A program made the translations under genes and the position numbers. The notes under the pieces are model-generated. The model had not been told where the DNA came from and ran no database searches. It worked only from the letters and a program-made list of their open reading frames with translations. This document shows positions 30,585 through 38,312 of a stretch of DNA of 64,000 nt, piece after piece (position 1 is the first letter of the stretch; each line of letters begins with the position of its first letter). The stretch spans positions 34,848-98,847 of the forward strand of contig CANLCT010000008.1 of assembly GCA_947489195.1 (NCBI GenBank), in the 5' to 3' direction. The DNA is from an uncultured Aquimarina sp. GTDB lineage: Bacteria > Bacteroidota > Bacteroidia > Flavobacteriales > Flavobacteriaceae.

Positions 30585-30654
30585 ATCCCGTCGGATTTTT
30601 AACTTATTAAAGTTACAACTATCATGAAAATTTTAACTAAAATACCGACGGGAT
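30585..30654 (-). terminator. Terminator of nrtD (10-bp stem, 50-base loop)
   Basis: On the minus strand ATCCCGTCGG, 50 bases and CCGACGGGAT follow the nrtD stop by 15 bases. The loop holds a small hairpin AACTT..AAGTT. The downstream T-run is weak. Stem length and the 50-base loop resemble the element behind moeA. Confidence 0.45.
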
Positions 30655-30669
30655 ATTTTTTTTATATAA

Positions 30670-31491
30670 TTAATGCTCTAAGAAATTAATCAAATGCTCT
30701 CTGTATTTATAATAATCTGGATGTTCAATTAACTCCGCTCGATTTCGCGGTCTAGGAAAATCAATCTCTAAAATATCTCCTACTTTTGCTCTTGGTCCTG
30801 AAGTCATCATTATTACCCGGTCGGCTAATAAAATAGATTCATCAACATCATGAGTAATCATAATAGCTGTAATTTTTTCTTGATTCCAAACTTCAACAAG
30901 TACATCTTGCAACTCTCCTCTAGTTAACGAATCTAACATTCCAAATGGCTCATCGAGCAACAATACTTTAGGCTTTAGTGCAAACGCTCGAGCAATACCA
31001 ACTCTTTGTTGCATTCCCTGCGAAAGGTCTTTTGCTTTTTTAAACATAGCGTCTTCTAAACCTACCTTTGCCAAATAGTATTTTACAATGTCATCTCGAT
31101 CCTTTTTAGTACCGTGCGCAAATACTTGTTTAACCCCAAGCATTACATTATCATAGGCCGATAGCCATGGTAATAAACTTGGAGATTGAAAAATTACTCC
31201 TCGATCAGGACCCGGACCAGTTACCGTTGTATTATCGGCAACAATAGTCCCTCTTGAAATTTCATTTAACCCAGCAATCATAGTCAGTAATGTACTTTTA
31301 CCACAACCTGAATGCCCAATTATTGATATAAACTCTTCTCTTTTAACTTTTAAATCTAAATCGTCTAAAACTACGTAATCTCCTTTTGGGGTTGGGTAAA
31401 TTTTAGTCAATTGATTGATATCTAACATGATCTCGTTACTAAATAACCCATTATCAATACGAGATTCTTTATTTTTTACTGCTTCTGTCAT
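30670..31491 (-). CDS. nrtD: Nitrate ABC transporter ATP-binding protein (NrtD-like)
   Basis: A 273-residue ATPase subunit, started at the ATG giving MTEAVKNKESR (a TTG two codons upstream is possible). Walker A GHSGCGKST, Q-loop VIFQSPSLLPWLSAYDNV, signature LSQGMQQRVGIARA, Walker B VLLLDEPFGMLDSLTR and the switch MITHDVDES are intact. The opening KIYPTPKGDYVVLDDLDL and the end VGDILEIDFPRPRNRAELIE follow cyanobacterial NrtD/NrtC closely. It is separated from the rest of the transporter genes by a tRNA-Gly gene on the opposite strand, and I see no clear promoter of its own. Confidence 0.85.
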   Translation of the reverse strand: MTEAVKNKESRIDNGLFSNEIMLDINQLTKIYPTPKGDYVVLDDLDLKVKREEFISIIGHSGCGKSTLLTMIAGLNEISRGTIVADNTTVTGPGPDRGVIFQSPSLLPWLSAYDNVMLGVKQVFAHGTKKDRDDIVKYYLAKVGLEDAMFKKAKDLSQGMQQRVGIARAFALKPKVLLLDEPFGMLDSLTRGELQDVLVEVWNQEKITAIMITHDVDESILLADRVIMMTSGPRAKVGDILEIDFPRPRNRAELIEHPDYYKYREHLINFLEH

Positions 31492-31588
31492 TTTCAAATT
31501 CTTTTAATTTTCACGAAAAACATAAACAACTACAGCTAAACACGTTACGCCTTGCCATTAGTTTTTAATGAAATAAAGTTTAATTTTC

Positions 31589-31620
31589 TTCTATTATATT
31601 GAAGAAAATATCTATTTTTG
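31589..31620 (+). promoter_or_regulatory. Promoter of tRNA-Gly
   Basis: TTG at 31589-31591 and TATTTTTG at 31613-31620 (21-base spacing) lie 27 bases upstream of the tRNA 5' end. Confidence 0.55.
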
Positions 31621-31647
31621 CAACCGCTTAAATCACTTAAGCATATT

Positions 31648-31720
31648 GCGGGAGTAGCTCAGTTGGTAGAGCGTCAGCCTTCCAAGCTGAATGTCGCCAG
31701 TTCGAACCTGGTCTCCCGCT
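31648..31720 (+). tRNA. tRNA-Gly (anticodon TCC)
   Basis: All arms fold. The acceptor stem is GCGGGAG / CTCCCGC, the D arm GCTC..GAGC, the anticodon stem TCAGC / GCTGA with loop CTTCCAA (anticodon TCC at 31681-31683), and the T arm is CCAG-TTCGAAC-CTGG. The discriminator base is T; CCA is not encoded. The gene runs against the flanking nitrate ABC genes. Confidence 0.95.
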
Positions 31721-31726
31721 CGAAAC

Positions 31727-31756
31727 AAATCTCGTAGATATTTATTTACGAGATTT
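31727..31756 (+). terminator. Terminator of tRNA-Gly
   Basis: AAATCTCGTA / TACGAGATTT with a 10-base loop, then TTCTTTT, 6 bases past the tRNA. Confidence 0.75.
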
Positions 31757-31798
31757 TTCTTTTAAGTATACTTACAAACAAACTTATTTCCTATAAAA

Positions 31799-32662
31799 TT
31801 AGGCTCTTGTTCCCTGTAATAATCTACTCTTTAAAACAGGTTTTAAATCTGGTAATGTATACTCTTTAGTAAGTTTAGCTGCGCGTTCAGAACCAATTTT
31901 TATTAAATAATCTAAAATTGAATTACGCAATTTTTTAAAATTGTCATCATTATTTAGTGCCGTCTTATCTCGTGGACGATCAATATTAACTACAAACTCA
32001 GGACCTAAAGTGGCTTTTGGCCCAGGACGTAATGGTATTATACGATCAGCCATATAAATACCTTCATCAACATCATTGGTAATAAGCAAAGCTGTTTTTT
32101 TATCTTTACTCCAAATATTTAAAATTTCATCTTGCAAAGTACCTCTAGTAAGTGCATCTAAAGCACTTAATGGTTCATCCATTAAAATCACATCGGGACT
32201 TAATGATAAAGCTCTGGTTACAGAAACTCTTTGCCTCATACCTCCAGATAATGCTTTGGGTAATTTATTTATAGCATGAGAGAGGCTAACCATTTCAACA
32301 TACTTTTCAACATGTGAGCCTACTTGGGCTTTTGTCCACTTTTTAAACTTTTCTTTTACCGCCATGCCCACATTATTTCTAACGTTTAACCATGGTAATA
32401 AAGAATAATTCTGGAATATAACTCCTCTATCCAAACTAGGCCCAGTAACAGGTTCTCCTTTATAGAGCACTTCGCCCTCATCTGGAAATTCCAAGCCTGA
32501 AATTAATTTTATCAATGTAGTTTTCCCACTTCCTGAAAACCCTACGATAGCCACAAATTCACCTTCTTCAATTACTAAATTGATATTTCGTAACACTTCT
32601 ACTCTATCATCACCTTCTCCATAAGACTTTGATACATTTTTTAATTCTATATGTGCTGCCAT
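31799..32662 (-). CDS. nrtC: Nitrate ABC transporter ATP-binding protein (NrtC-like, without the solute-binding tail)
   Basis: A 287-residue ATPase. Walker A GFSGSGKTT, Q-loop VIFQNYSLLPWLNVRNNV, signature LSGGMRQRVSVTRALSL, Walker B VILMDEPLSALDALTRG and the switch region LLITNDVDEGIYMADRI are seen. The H-loop His is replaced: ITNDVDEG where the family has ITHDVDE, that is Asn for His. Cyanobacterial NrtC carries an NrtA-like C-terminal domain; this protein ends shortly after the ATPase (VLKSRLLQGTRA), so the symbol reflects role and not domain make-up. It follows nrtB after about 120 bases. Confidence 0.8.
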   Translation of the reverse strand: MAAHIELKNVSKSYGEGDDRVEVLRNINLVIEEGEFVAIVGFSGSGKTTLIKLISGLEFPDEGEVLYKGEPVTGPSLDRGVIFQNYSLLPWLNVRNNVGMAVKEKFKKWTKAQVGSHVEKYVEMVSLSHAINKLPKALSGGMRQRVSVTRALSLSPDVILMDEPLSALDALTRGTLQDEILNIWSKDKKTALLITNDVDEGIYMADRIIPLRPGPKATLGPEFVVNIDRPRDKTALNNDDNFKKLRNSILDYLIKIGSERAAKLTKEYTLPDLKPVLKSRLLQGTRA

Positions 32663-32682
32663 AAATTTTAGTTTATGGTTGT

Positions 32683-32703
32683 CAGTTATCAGTTATCAGC
32701 TGT
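32683..32703. repeat. Short direct repeat CAGTTAT
   Basis: CAGTTAT occurs twice in tandem and a third, diverged copy (CAGCTGT) follows, in the gap between nrtB and the NrtC-like gene. No role can be assigned. Confidence 0.4.
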
Positions 32704-32784
32704 TAATAAAATTCTCTAATTATGATTCTTATGATATGAGAAGAGAACAATAAAATCAACTTGCAACGATCAACTAATAACCGA

Positions 32785-33870
32785 TTAAGCTTCAGTGAAC
32801 GTCATTAATTTTTGTACAGAAAACATTAGCCTATCTAACAAGAAACCAATAAGACCTATAACAAACATGGCTGCAATAATTTTAGCATTAGAATCATTTG
32901 CACCGTTTTGGAATTCTTCCCAAACAAATGTTCCTAATCCTGGACTTTGCGATAATAACTCAATAGCAATAAGTACCATCCAAGCTACAGAAACAGTAAT
33001 TCGTAAACCTGTAAATATTAATGGAAATGCTGATGGTAATACTATTTTAAATACTTTTTGACCTACACTTAAGTTTAAAACTTTAGCCACATTGATATAA
33101 TCTTGATCAACTGATGATACCCCCAAGGTTGTATTTACAAGCGTTGCCCACATAGCACATAATCCTACTGCGATGAATGAAATTATAAATGACACATCGC
33201 CATCATAAGTTAATGTTAATGATTTCACAATCATATACACCAATAAAAACCACACAACTGGAGATACTGGTTTAAAAATTTGAATTAACCAATTAAATGA
33301 TGAACGAAGCGTTTCACTCAAACCTAAGATCATTCCTAAAGGAACTGCCAAAAATAACGCTAAAAAGAAACCCGCAAACACTGTTTTCAAACTTGTTAAT
33401 ACTTGATCAATAAATGATGGTCTTCCGGTATATGTAATTGCAGCTAAGCCTTGTGCTTCTCGCTTTTCATTCATCACAGCCGTTTTTTCTAAAAAAGCTG
33501 ATTTTTTAGCACTAATCACTTTATGATCGGCTATTAATGTTTTAAATGCTCCAACAACCGCTATAGGTGATGGTAACGAATTTATTGAACTTTCTCCAGA
33601 CTCAATTCTGGCTAATTCAGTTTTAACTGCCGCCTCACCTCCAGAGGTTCTAGCGACTTCCATTTTGAATTCTTTTTCAGTATTATATAAGGCATTTGCC
33701 CCTAATTGCCACAAAAGCAAAAAAAGAAAAATGGATAGAATGGGAAGTATGATATTTTTAGCTAATTCAGAAAGGTTCTTTTTAACTTCTTCTCCACTTG
33801 CTAATCTGATCACTGGTTCGAAGATTCCTAAACCAATGAAATTTAAAAGATTGATCGATTTATCTTTCAT
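32785..33870 (-). CDS. nrtB: Nitrate ABC transporter permease (NrtB-like)
   Basis: A 361-residue inner-membrane permease. The first span is at about 35-57 (ILPILSIFLFLLLWQLGANA). A long periplasmic insert (about 60-160) holds charged sequence such as EFKMEVARTSGGEAAVKTEL. The BPD_transp_1 domain follows with AVPLGMILGLSETLRSSFNW, PVSPVVWFLLVYMIV and the EAA-like loop YINVAKVLNLSVGQKVFKIV-LPSA, which contacts the ATPase. The insert between spans 1 and 2 is longer than in cyanobacterial NrtB. It lies about 170 bases behind nrtA and before the NrtC-like ATPase. Confidence 0.88.
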   Translation of the reverse strand: MKDKSINLLNFIGLGIFEPVIRLASGEEVKKNLSELAKNIILPILSIFLFLLLWQLGANALYNTEKEFKMEVARTSGGEAAVKTELARIESGESSINSLPSPIAVVGAFKTLIADHKVISAKKSAFLEKTAVMNEKREAQGLAAITYTGRPSFIDQVLTSLKTVFAGFFLALFLAVPLGMILGLSETLRSSFNWLIQIFKPVSPVVWFLLVYMIVKSLTLTYDGDVSFIISFIAVGLCAMWATLVNTTLGVSSVDQDYINVAKVLNLSVGQKVFKIVLPSAFPLIFTGLRITVSVAWMVLIAIELLSQSPGLGTFVWEEFQNGANDSNAKIIAAMFVIGLIGFLLDRLMFSVQKLMTFTEA

Positions 33871-34043
33871 AATATATATTTTTAGGGATTAATATCTGAC
33901 TGATATCGAGTATTGAATTATTTAATAATGTAATTAATGCAAAAATTATTTATACTTATTTAGGTTGTTGAATGATAAGAAAATGAAGGAGTATATTTCA
34001 ACTCCTCCAAATCCCGTGTTAAAAAAATTCAACACTCCCTAAA

Positions 34044-35423
34044 TTATTTATCCTTGTTTCCAATTTTGAAACTATTGATATATCCTATAGGATCTTTACC
34101 ATCATATTTATTACCATCTATAAACTCAGTAGTTGCCGGTTTGAAACCATCTGTTTGAGGAATATCCGTTGCTGGTATTTTCCCTTCAGCTACTAACAAC
34201 TCAGCTGCTTTTTTCCAAATTTCTGGCTTGTAAATATCTTTTGCTTTACTAGCATACCAATCTGCAGGCTTCCCTTCAGGAATTTGACCCCAACGACGCA
34301 TTTGTGTTAAAAACCAAACTGCATCTGAGTAGAATGGGTATGTTGCATTGTAACGGTAGAATACATTAAAATCTGGCATCTCTCTTTTATCTCCTTTTTC
34401 AAATTCAAACGTACCTGTCATTGAATTTGCCAAAACTTTTACTGGCGCACCAACATACTCAGGACGTGATAAAATTTCAACAGCTTCTGGTCTGTTTCCT
34501 GGCGTATCTAACCATTTTCCTGCTCTAATTAAAGCCTTAGTAATTGCCACAGTTGTATTTGGATACTTTTCAGTAAACTCCTTAGTCATCACAAATACTT
34601 TTTCTGGATTATTTTTCCATATATCATAATTAGTAGTTACCGGAACACCAATACCCTTAAAAACTGCTTGTTGATTCCATGGCTCACCCACACAGTAACC
34701 GTAAATTGTACCCGACTCTAAAGTAGCTGGCATTTGTGGCGGAGGCGTAACAGACAATAACACCTCAGCATCTACCTGACCTTGAATATTATCAGCCGTA
34801 TACATACCCGGATTAATACCCGCAGCAGCTAACCAATAACGAATTTCGTAGTTATGTGTTGACACCGGAAATACCATTCCCATTTTAAAAGCCTTACCAT
34901 CCTTTTTATACTCTGAAATTACAGGCTTTAGTGACTCAGCTGAAATTGGATGCAATGGCTTTCCATTCTCATCTTTCTTTACATTTGGCTTCATTTTTGC
35001 CCATACATCATTAGATACAGTAATACCATTACCATTTAAGTCCATTGAATAAGGCGTTATCAATTCTGCCTGACGCCCAAATCCAGCTTGCGCTGCTATA
35101 GGCTGACCTGCTAACATATGAGAACCATCTAACTGACCATCGATAACACGGTCTAATATATTTTTCCAATTTGATTGCGCTTCAACTGAAACAAACAAAC
35201 CCTCATCTTCAAAAAATCCTTTTTCCTTAGCTATCGCTAACGGAGCCATATCTGTTAATTTTATAAAACCAAATTTTAATTGTGGTTTTTCTATAACTAA
35301 TTGACTACTTTTTGTCTCTGGCTCAGGTTTTTCTGTAGTTACAGCTTTTTTCTTTTCACCTCCACATGAAACCAGCATAGCCGCAAAACTTAATGCTGCT
35401 ATATGTAAATATGTTTTTTTCAT
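34044..35423 (-). CDS. nrtA: Nitrate-binding lipoprotein (NrtA/CmpA family)
   Basis: A 459-residue solute-binding lipoprotein of the nitrate ABC transporter. The lipobox [11 protein letters not shown] is near residue 20. The mature part starts [20 protein letters not shown] (typical NrtA start), with [40 protein letters not shown] and [14 protein letters not shown] characteristic of the NrtA/CmpA fold, and [20 protein letters not shown] near the end. It binds nitrate (possibly nitrite) outside the inner membrane and delivers it to NrtB. It is the first gene of the transporter row and has a promoter with island operator half-sites. The divergent neighbour is the PilJ-domain protein. Confidence 0.92.
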   Translation of the reverse strand: MKKTYLHIAALSFAAMLVSCGGEKKKAVTTEKPEPETKSSQLVIEKPQLKFGFIKLTDMAPLAIAKEKGFFEDEGLFVSVEAQSNWKNILDRVIDGQLDGSHMLAGQPIAAQAGFGRQAELITPYSMDLNGNGITVSNDVWAKMKPNVKKDENGKPLHPISAESLKPVISEYKKDGKAFKMGMVFPVSTHNYEIRYWLAAAGINPGMYTADNIQGQVDAEVLLSVTPPPQMPATLESGTIYGYCVGEPWNQQAVFKGIGVPVTTNYDIWKNNPEKVFVMTKEFTEKYPNTTVAITKALIRAGKWLDTPGNRPEAVEILSRPEYVGAPVKVLANSMTGTFEFEKGDKREMPDFNVFYRYNATYPFYSDAVWFLTQMRRWGQIPEGKPADWYASKAKDIYKPEIWKKAAELLVAEGKIPATDIPQTDGFKPATTEFIDGNKYDGKDPIGYINSFKIGNKDK

Positions 35424-35454
35424 AAAAATAGGATTGATTAATTTTCCAACACTA

Positions 35455-35500
35455 CAAATATAAGTATTAATTACGTATAAATACTTAGTTAATACTTATA
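35455..35500 (-). promoter_or_regulatory. nrtA promoter with multiple operator half-sites
   Basis: On the minus strand the -7 box TATATTTG (35462-35455) directly follows TACTTA. Upstream, AAGTA-TTTA-TACGT and further AAGTA/TACTT half-sites follow within 50 bases. The overlap of TACTT with the first T of the -7 box is the same as at the porin and nirB promoters. Confidence 0.6.
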
Positions 35501-35645
35501 TTTTTTTAGAGTTTATTAAGTATTTAAATTAACTAATTGAAAATTAGACTAATACATATGTTTTTAATTGAAAAAAAAATCAGAATTACTTAGATGAAAA
35601 AATAATTATACCTTTTTTTAAATTTTTAACGTTAAAAATTTAAAA

Positions 35646-35670
35646 AATACTTAAGTATTACTTACTTTTG
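35646..35670 (+). promoter_or_regulatory. Promoter of the PilJ-domain gene with palindromic site
   Basis: The 14-bp palindrome AATACTTAAGTATT (35646-35659) is followed by TACTT overlapping the -7 box TACTTTTG (35663-35670), 38 bases before the ATG. Confidence 0.6.
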
Positions 35671-35708
35671 CTTGTATAACCTATGTTCAACCCCCAAATA
35701 CTACAATA

Positions 35709-36545
35709 ATGAGAAATCAACTCGCCCTATTCGTATTCCTTTTTTTAACACAAATTAATTTATGCCAAGCAAAAGATCAACAAGGCTTTGGCAACATCAG
35801 TTATGAAAAAGCAACAAACATATCTGGAAAACAACGTATGCTTTCGCAACGAATAGCAAAAATCTACTTATTAAGATTAGCAGGTGCTAACGGAAGCGAA
35901 GTAAATAGTGAATACAACTCAAGCCTACAGCTGTTTCAACGTAATCTTACTATTTTAGAAGCTAATTCAAAAAAATCGTCTTTAAAAGTACGTGCCGCAT
36001 TAAAAAAAGAAAAAGAACAATGGGAAACTTTTAAAAAAATAATAGAGAATAAATCTAGCAAAAACCTAAATAATGTAATGAATACTTCTAATGAATTACT
36101 AAAACGCTGCCATACCTTAGTTTTAGCAATTGAAGAAGACTCAAAATACAGTAAAGAATTTTCAAGCGAAAACAGCGGTGATCAATTAAAAGTAGAAACT
36201 GTAAATATTTCCGGAAAACAACGAATGCTTTCGCAACGTCTTTGTTTGTACTATACTGCCTGTAGAGTATTCAAAAAAGAAAAATTAAACTCTAAAGGAC
36301 TTTGCGTTGAAGTGGAAAAAATTTACAATGAAATGAATAATTCATTAAATTCATTACTTATTAATGACCTTAACACATTTACCATTGAACAAAAAATTGG
36401 CGAAGTACTTAGTCAGTTTAAACAAATTGAAGATAACAAAAGAGATTTTTTCAACAATAAAATTCCTTTAGTAAAAATAATGGCACTAAGTAATAAAATT
36501 ACTAATTTATATAATGTAATAACAGGTAAGTATTCTTCATTGTAA
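35709..36545 (+). CDS. Periplasmic protein with two PilJ/NarX-type nitrate-sensor-like domains, no output domain
   Basis: A 278-residue secreted protein: signal peptide (FVFLFLTQINLCQA), then two copies of the 'type IV pili methyl-accepting chemotaxis transducer N-terminal' (PilJ_N) domain. The hallmark is seen twice: NISGKQRMLSQRIAKIYLLR near residue 38 and NISGKQRMLSQRLCLYYTAC near residue 162. This resembles the P-box of the nitrate sensors NarX/NarQ (INIAGSLRMQSYRL in E. coli), which binds nitrate. There is no transmembrane anchor beyond the signal and no kinase, GGDEF or methyl-accepting part, so it must signal by docking or act as a binding protein. It is divergent from nrtA, with a shared regulatory region and its own terminator. 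Confidence 0.8.
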   Translation: MRNQLALFVFLFLTQINLCQAKDQQGFGNISYEKATNISGKQRMLSQRIAKIYLLRLAGANGSEVNSEYNSSLQLFQRNLTILEANSKKSSLKVRAALKKEKEQWETFKKIIENKSSKNLNNVMNTSNELLKRCHTLVLAIEEDSKYSKEFSSENSGDQLKVETVNISGKQRMLSQRLCLYYTACRVFKKEKLNSKGLCVEVEKIYNEMNNSLNSLLINDLNTFTIEQKIGEVLSQFKQIEDNKRDFFNNKIPLVKIMALSNKITNLYNVITGKYSSL

Positions 36546-36565
36546 TACACCTTAATTTCACATTT

Positions 36566-36597
36566 AAAGGAGGTTACTTTTGTAAGTAACCTCCTTT
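36566..36597 (+). terminator. Terminator of the PilJ-domain gene
   Basis: A 14-bp perfect stem (AAAGGAGGTTACTT / AAGTAACCTCCTTT) with a 4-base loop and a following T-run, 20 bases past the stop. Confidence 0.9.
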
Positions 36598-36737
36598 TTT
36601 TTAACAAATAAATACTTACAAATCTTAAAAAAAACAACTAACAACAACACTATCAAACAATTATTAAAATTCTAAACATTTCTAAAAAAAACAACAATAT
36701 TACATTGTATTTAGTTACAATTACTTATTTTTACAAA

Positions 36738-36784
36738 GCAATAACTAAGTATTTATACTTAGTTATTGCGGCGATTTACTTTTG
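36738..36784 (+). promoter_or_regulatory. 32-bp palindromic operator and -7 box upstream of the redox operon
   Basis: GCAATAACTAAGTAT and ATACTTAGTTATTGC form perfect 15-bp arms around TT (36738-36769), with AAGTA-TTTA-TACTT at the centre. The -7 box TACTTTTG lies at 36777-36784, 73 bases upstream of the DUF3365 cytochrome gene. Here the palindrome sits over the -33 region and not against the -7 box. Confidence 0.7.
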
Positions 36785-36856
36785 AATTTTTGTTGAAATC
36801 ATGTGAACACTCCCTACCTAGTTGTTAACATAAAAATCCACTAAATTCATTCGTTT

Positions 36857-37699
36857 ATGAAAAATCTAAAATTAACAAAATTAGCCTTAGTGCTTAGCTT
36901 TACAAAATTACTAACATCATGTGGTGGAAGTATACCTGAAGAAAACACCGCTGAGTCTGTTATTAGTGACAAAGTTTTCTCTGTTGAAGAAGTACTTGAA
37001 ATGGTTGCTTCAGAAAATGACATTACCAGAACACTTTATACTAAAGGAATTGTTGGTGCAGGAAAAAAGCAAGGCTTAAAATTTGACGAAGACTGGCAAG
37101 ACGACGAAGTTGAAGCTGGACCATTACCTGCCTTATTTTTAAGAGGTATTTCATCGGACATCAGAAAAAGCAGTGTACCATTAGGTTTATATTTAGGATC
37201 AGATTTTCCTATTAATGCATCTAATAAATTAGAAGGAAAACAAGCCGAATTATTTAAAAAAATTAAAGCAAACCAAAAGCCTCAATTTTTTTATGATGAA
37301 TCGCAAAAATTACACACAGCAATGTTTGCTGACATGGCTATGGCTGCTCCTTGTGTAAATTGCCATAATGATCACAAAAACACCACAAAAAAAGATTGGA
37401 AATTAGGTGACGTAATGGGAGCCACTACATGGCAATATCCATCTGACTCACTTTCATACAAAGAAGCTGTTGGTGTATTAAATGCTTATAGAAATGGTAC
37501 GAAAGCAATTTACAATGCTTACTTGAAAGAAATTGCAGCATTTAAAAATAGCCCAAAACCTGTTATTGGAAAAACTTGGCCTTCAAAAGGATTCAATTTA
37601 CCAACAGCAGAGGTGTTTATTGATAGCGTACGCAAATTAGCATCGTACAAATCAATGGAAGTACTTGTTAAAAAAGGTGCCCCAATAGCATCAAACTAA
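36857..37699 (+). CDS. DUF3365 (Tll0287-like) c-type heme lipoprotein
   Basis: A 280-residue predicted lipoprotein (lipobox LLTSCGGS near residue 22) with one c-type heme motif, CVNCHNDH, near residue 170. The flanking pattern FFYDESQKLHTAMFADMAMA and GDVMGATTWQYP fits DUF3365/Tll0287-like domains, a PAS-like heme-binding fold found in sensors and as free-standing proteins. It is the first gene of the row leading to ccsA, behind the 32-bp palindrome. It could be a redox or NO/nitrite sensor, or an electron carrier; the sequence does not decide. Confidence 0.75.
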   Translation: MKNLKLTKLALVLSFTKLLTSCGGSIPEENTAESVISDKVFSVEEVLEMVASENDITRTLYTKGIVGAGKKQGLKFDEDWQDDEVEAGPLPALFLRGISSDIRKSSVPLGLYLGSDFPINASNKLEGKQAELFKKIKANQKPQFFYDESQKLHTAMFADMAMAAPCVNCHNDHKNTTKKDWKLGDVMGATTWQYPSDSLSYKEAVGVLNAYRNGTKAIYNAYLKEIAAFKNSPKPVIGKTWPSKGFNLPTAEVFIDSVRKLASYKSMEVLVKKGAPIASN

Positions 37700-37735
37700 A
37701 AATAAGTTTAAGAAATTTTATTTCTCTAAAAATAC

Positions 37736-37780
37736 ATTCCTTATTTCATTCGATTTATTAAATCGAATGAAATAAGGAAT
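37736..37780. repeat. Perfect 45-bp palindrome (22-bp arms, 1-base centre)
   Basis: The arms are ATTCCTTATTTCATTCGATTTA-like: the 22 bases at 37736-37757 are exactly complementary to 37759-37780 around a single T. It lies in the 104-base gap between the first and second genes of the redox operon. It has no T-run on either side, so it is not a classical terminator. It may lower expression of the downstream genes or stabilise the upstream mRNA 3' end. Confidence 0.75.
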
Positions 37781-37803
37781 TAAACCAAGAATATTTTACG
37801 GCT

Positions 37804-38286
37804 ATGAAACAAGTGTTTTCCTTTTTTAATATTGGTATTTTTTTATTCGTACTTTATATAGTTCAATATTTTTTACCTGTAAAATGGATGTGGCTTTATG
37901 AACTGCAAGAGCATAACCAAATGTACAAACGTTGGTCTGGTCTGGCTGTTTTTATACTTATTGCTTTTCAATGGGTGCTAACACTATCCAGAATTTGGAA
38001 ACGTTTATGGAAGTATTCTGCCAAATTAACTACTATTCATAAATGGATTGGGGCGTTTTCCCCTATTTTATTTTATATCCATGTTATGGAATTTGGGTAT
38101 GGTTACTTAGCATTGTTATCCTATCTGTTTTTTGCCAATATGTTACTTGGGGTAATTAATTTAGACATTATAAAGTCTAAAAAAAATTGGGTATTTCAAT
38201 CATGGATGATCATTCACGTAGCCTTTTCAATCATTATCACTTTTATTAGTCTATTTCATATTGGAGTAGTCTTTTATTACGAATAA
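37804..38286 (+). CDS. Heme-b-type four-span membrane protein (ferric-reductase-like)
   Basis: A 160-residue integral membrane protein with four predicted spans. Histidines sit within or at the ends of spans: YELQEHNQMYKRW, TTIHKWIGAFSPILFYIHVM, WMIIHVAFSIIITFISLFHI. This spacing would suit two b-hemes, as in ferric reductase transmembrane domains and eukaryotic NOX/FRE proteins. The next gene encodes a flavin/2Fe-2S reductase, so the pair looks like a split ferric-reductase type electron-transfer system moving electrons from NAD(P)H across the inner membrane. The heme assignment is inferred from the histidine pattern; no family name can be fixed by eye. Confidence 0.65.
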   Translation: MKQVFSFFNIGIFLFVLYIVQYFLPVKWMWLYELQEHNQMYKRWSGLAVFILIAFQWVLTLSRIWKRLWKYSAKLTTIHKWIGAFSPILFYIHVMEFGYGYLALLSYLFFANMLLGVINLDIIKSKKNWVFQSWMIIHVAFSIIITFISLFHIGVVFYYE

Positions 38287-38312
38287 CTCATTTAATTAAT
38301 ACTTAAATCAGT

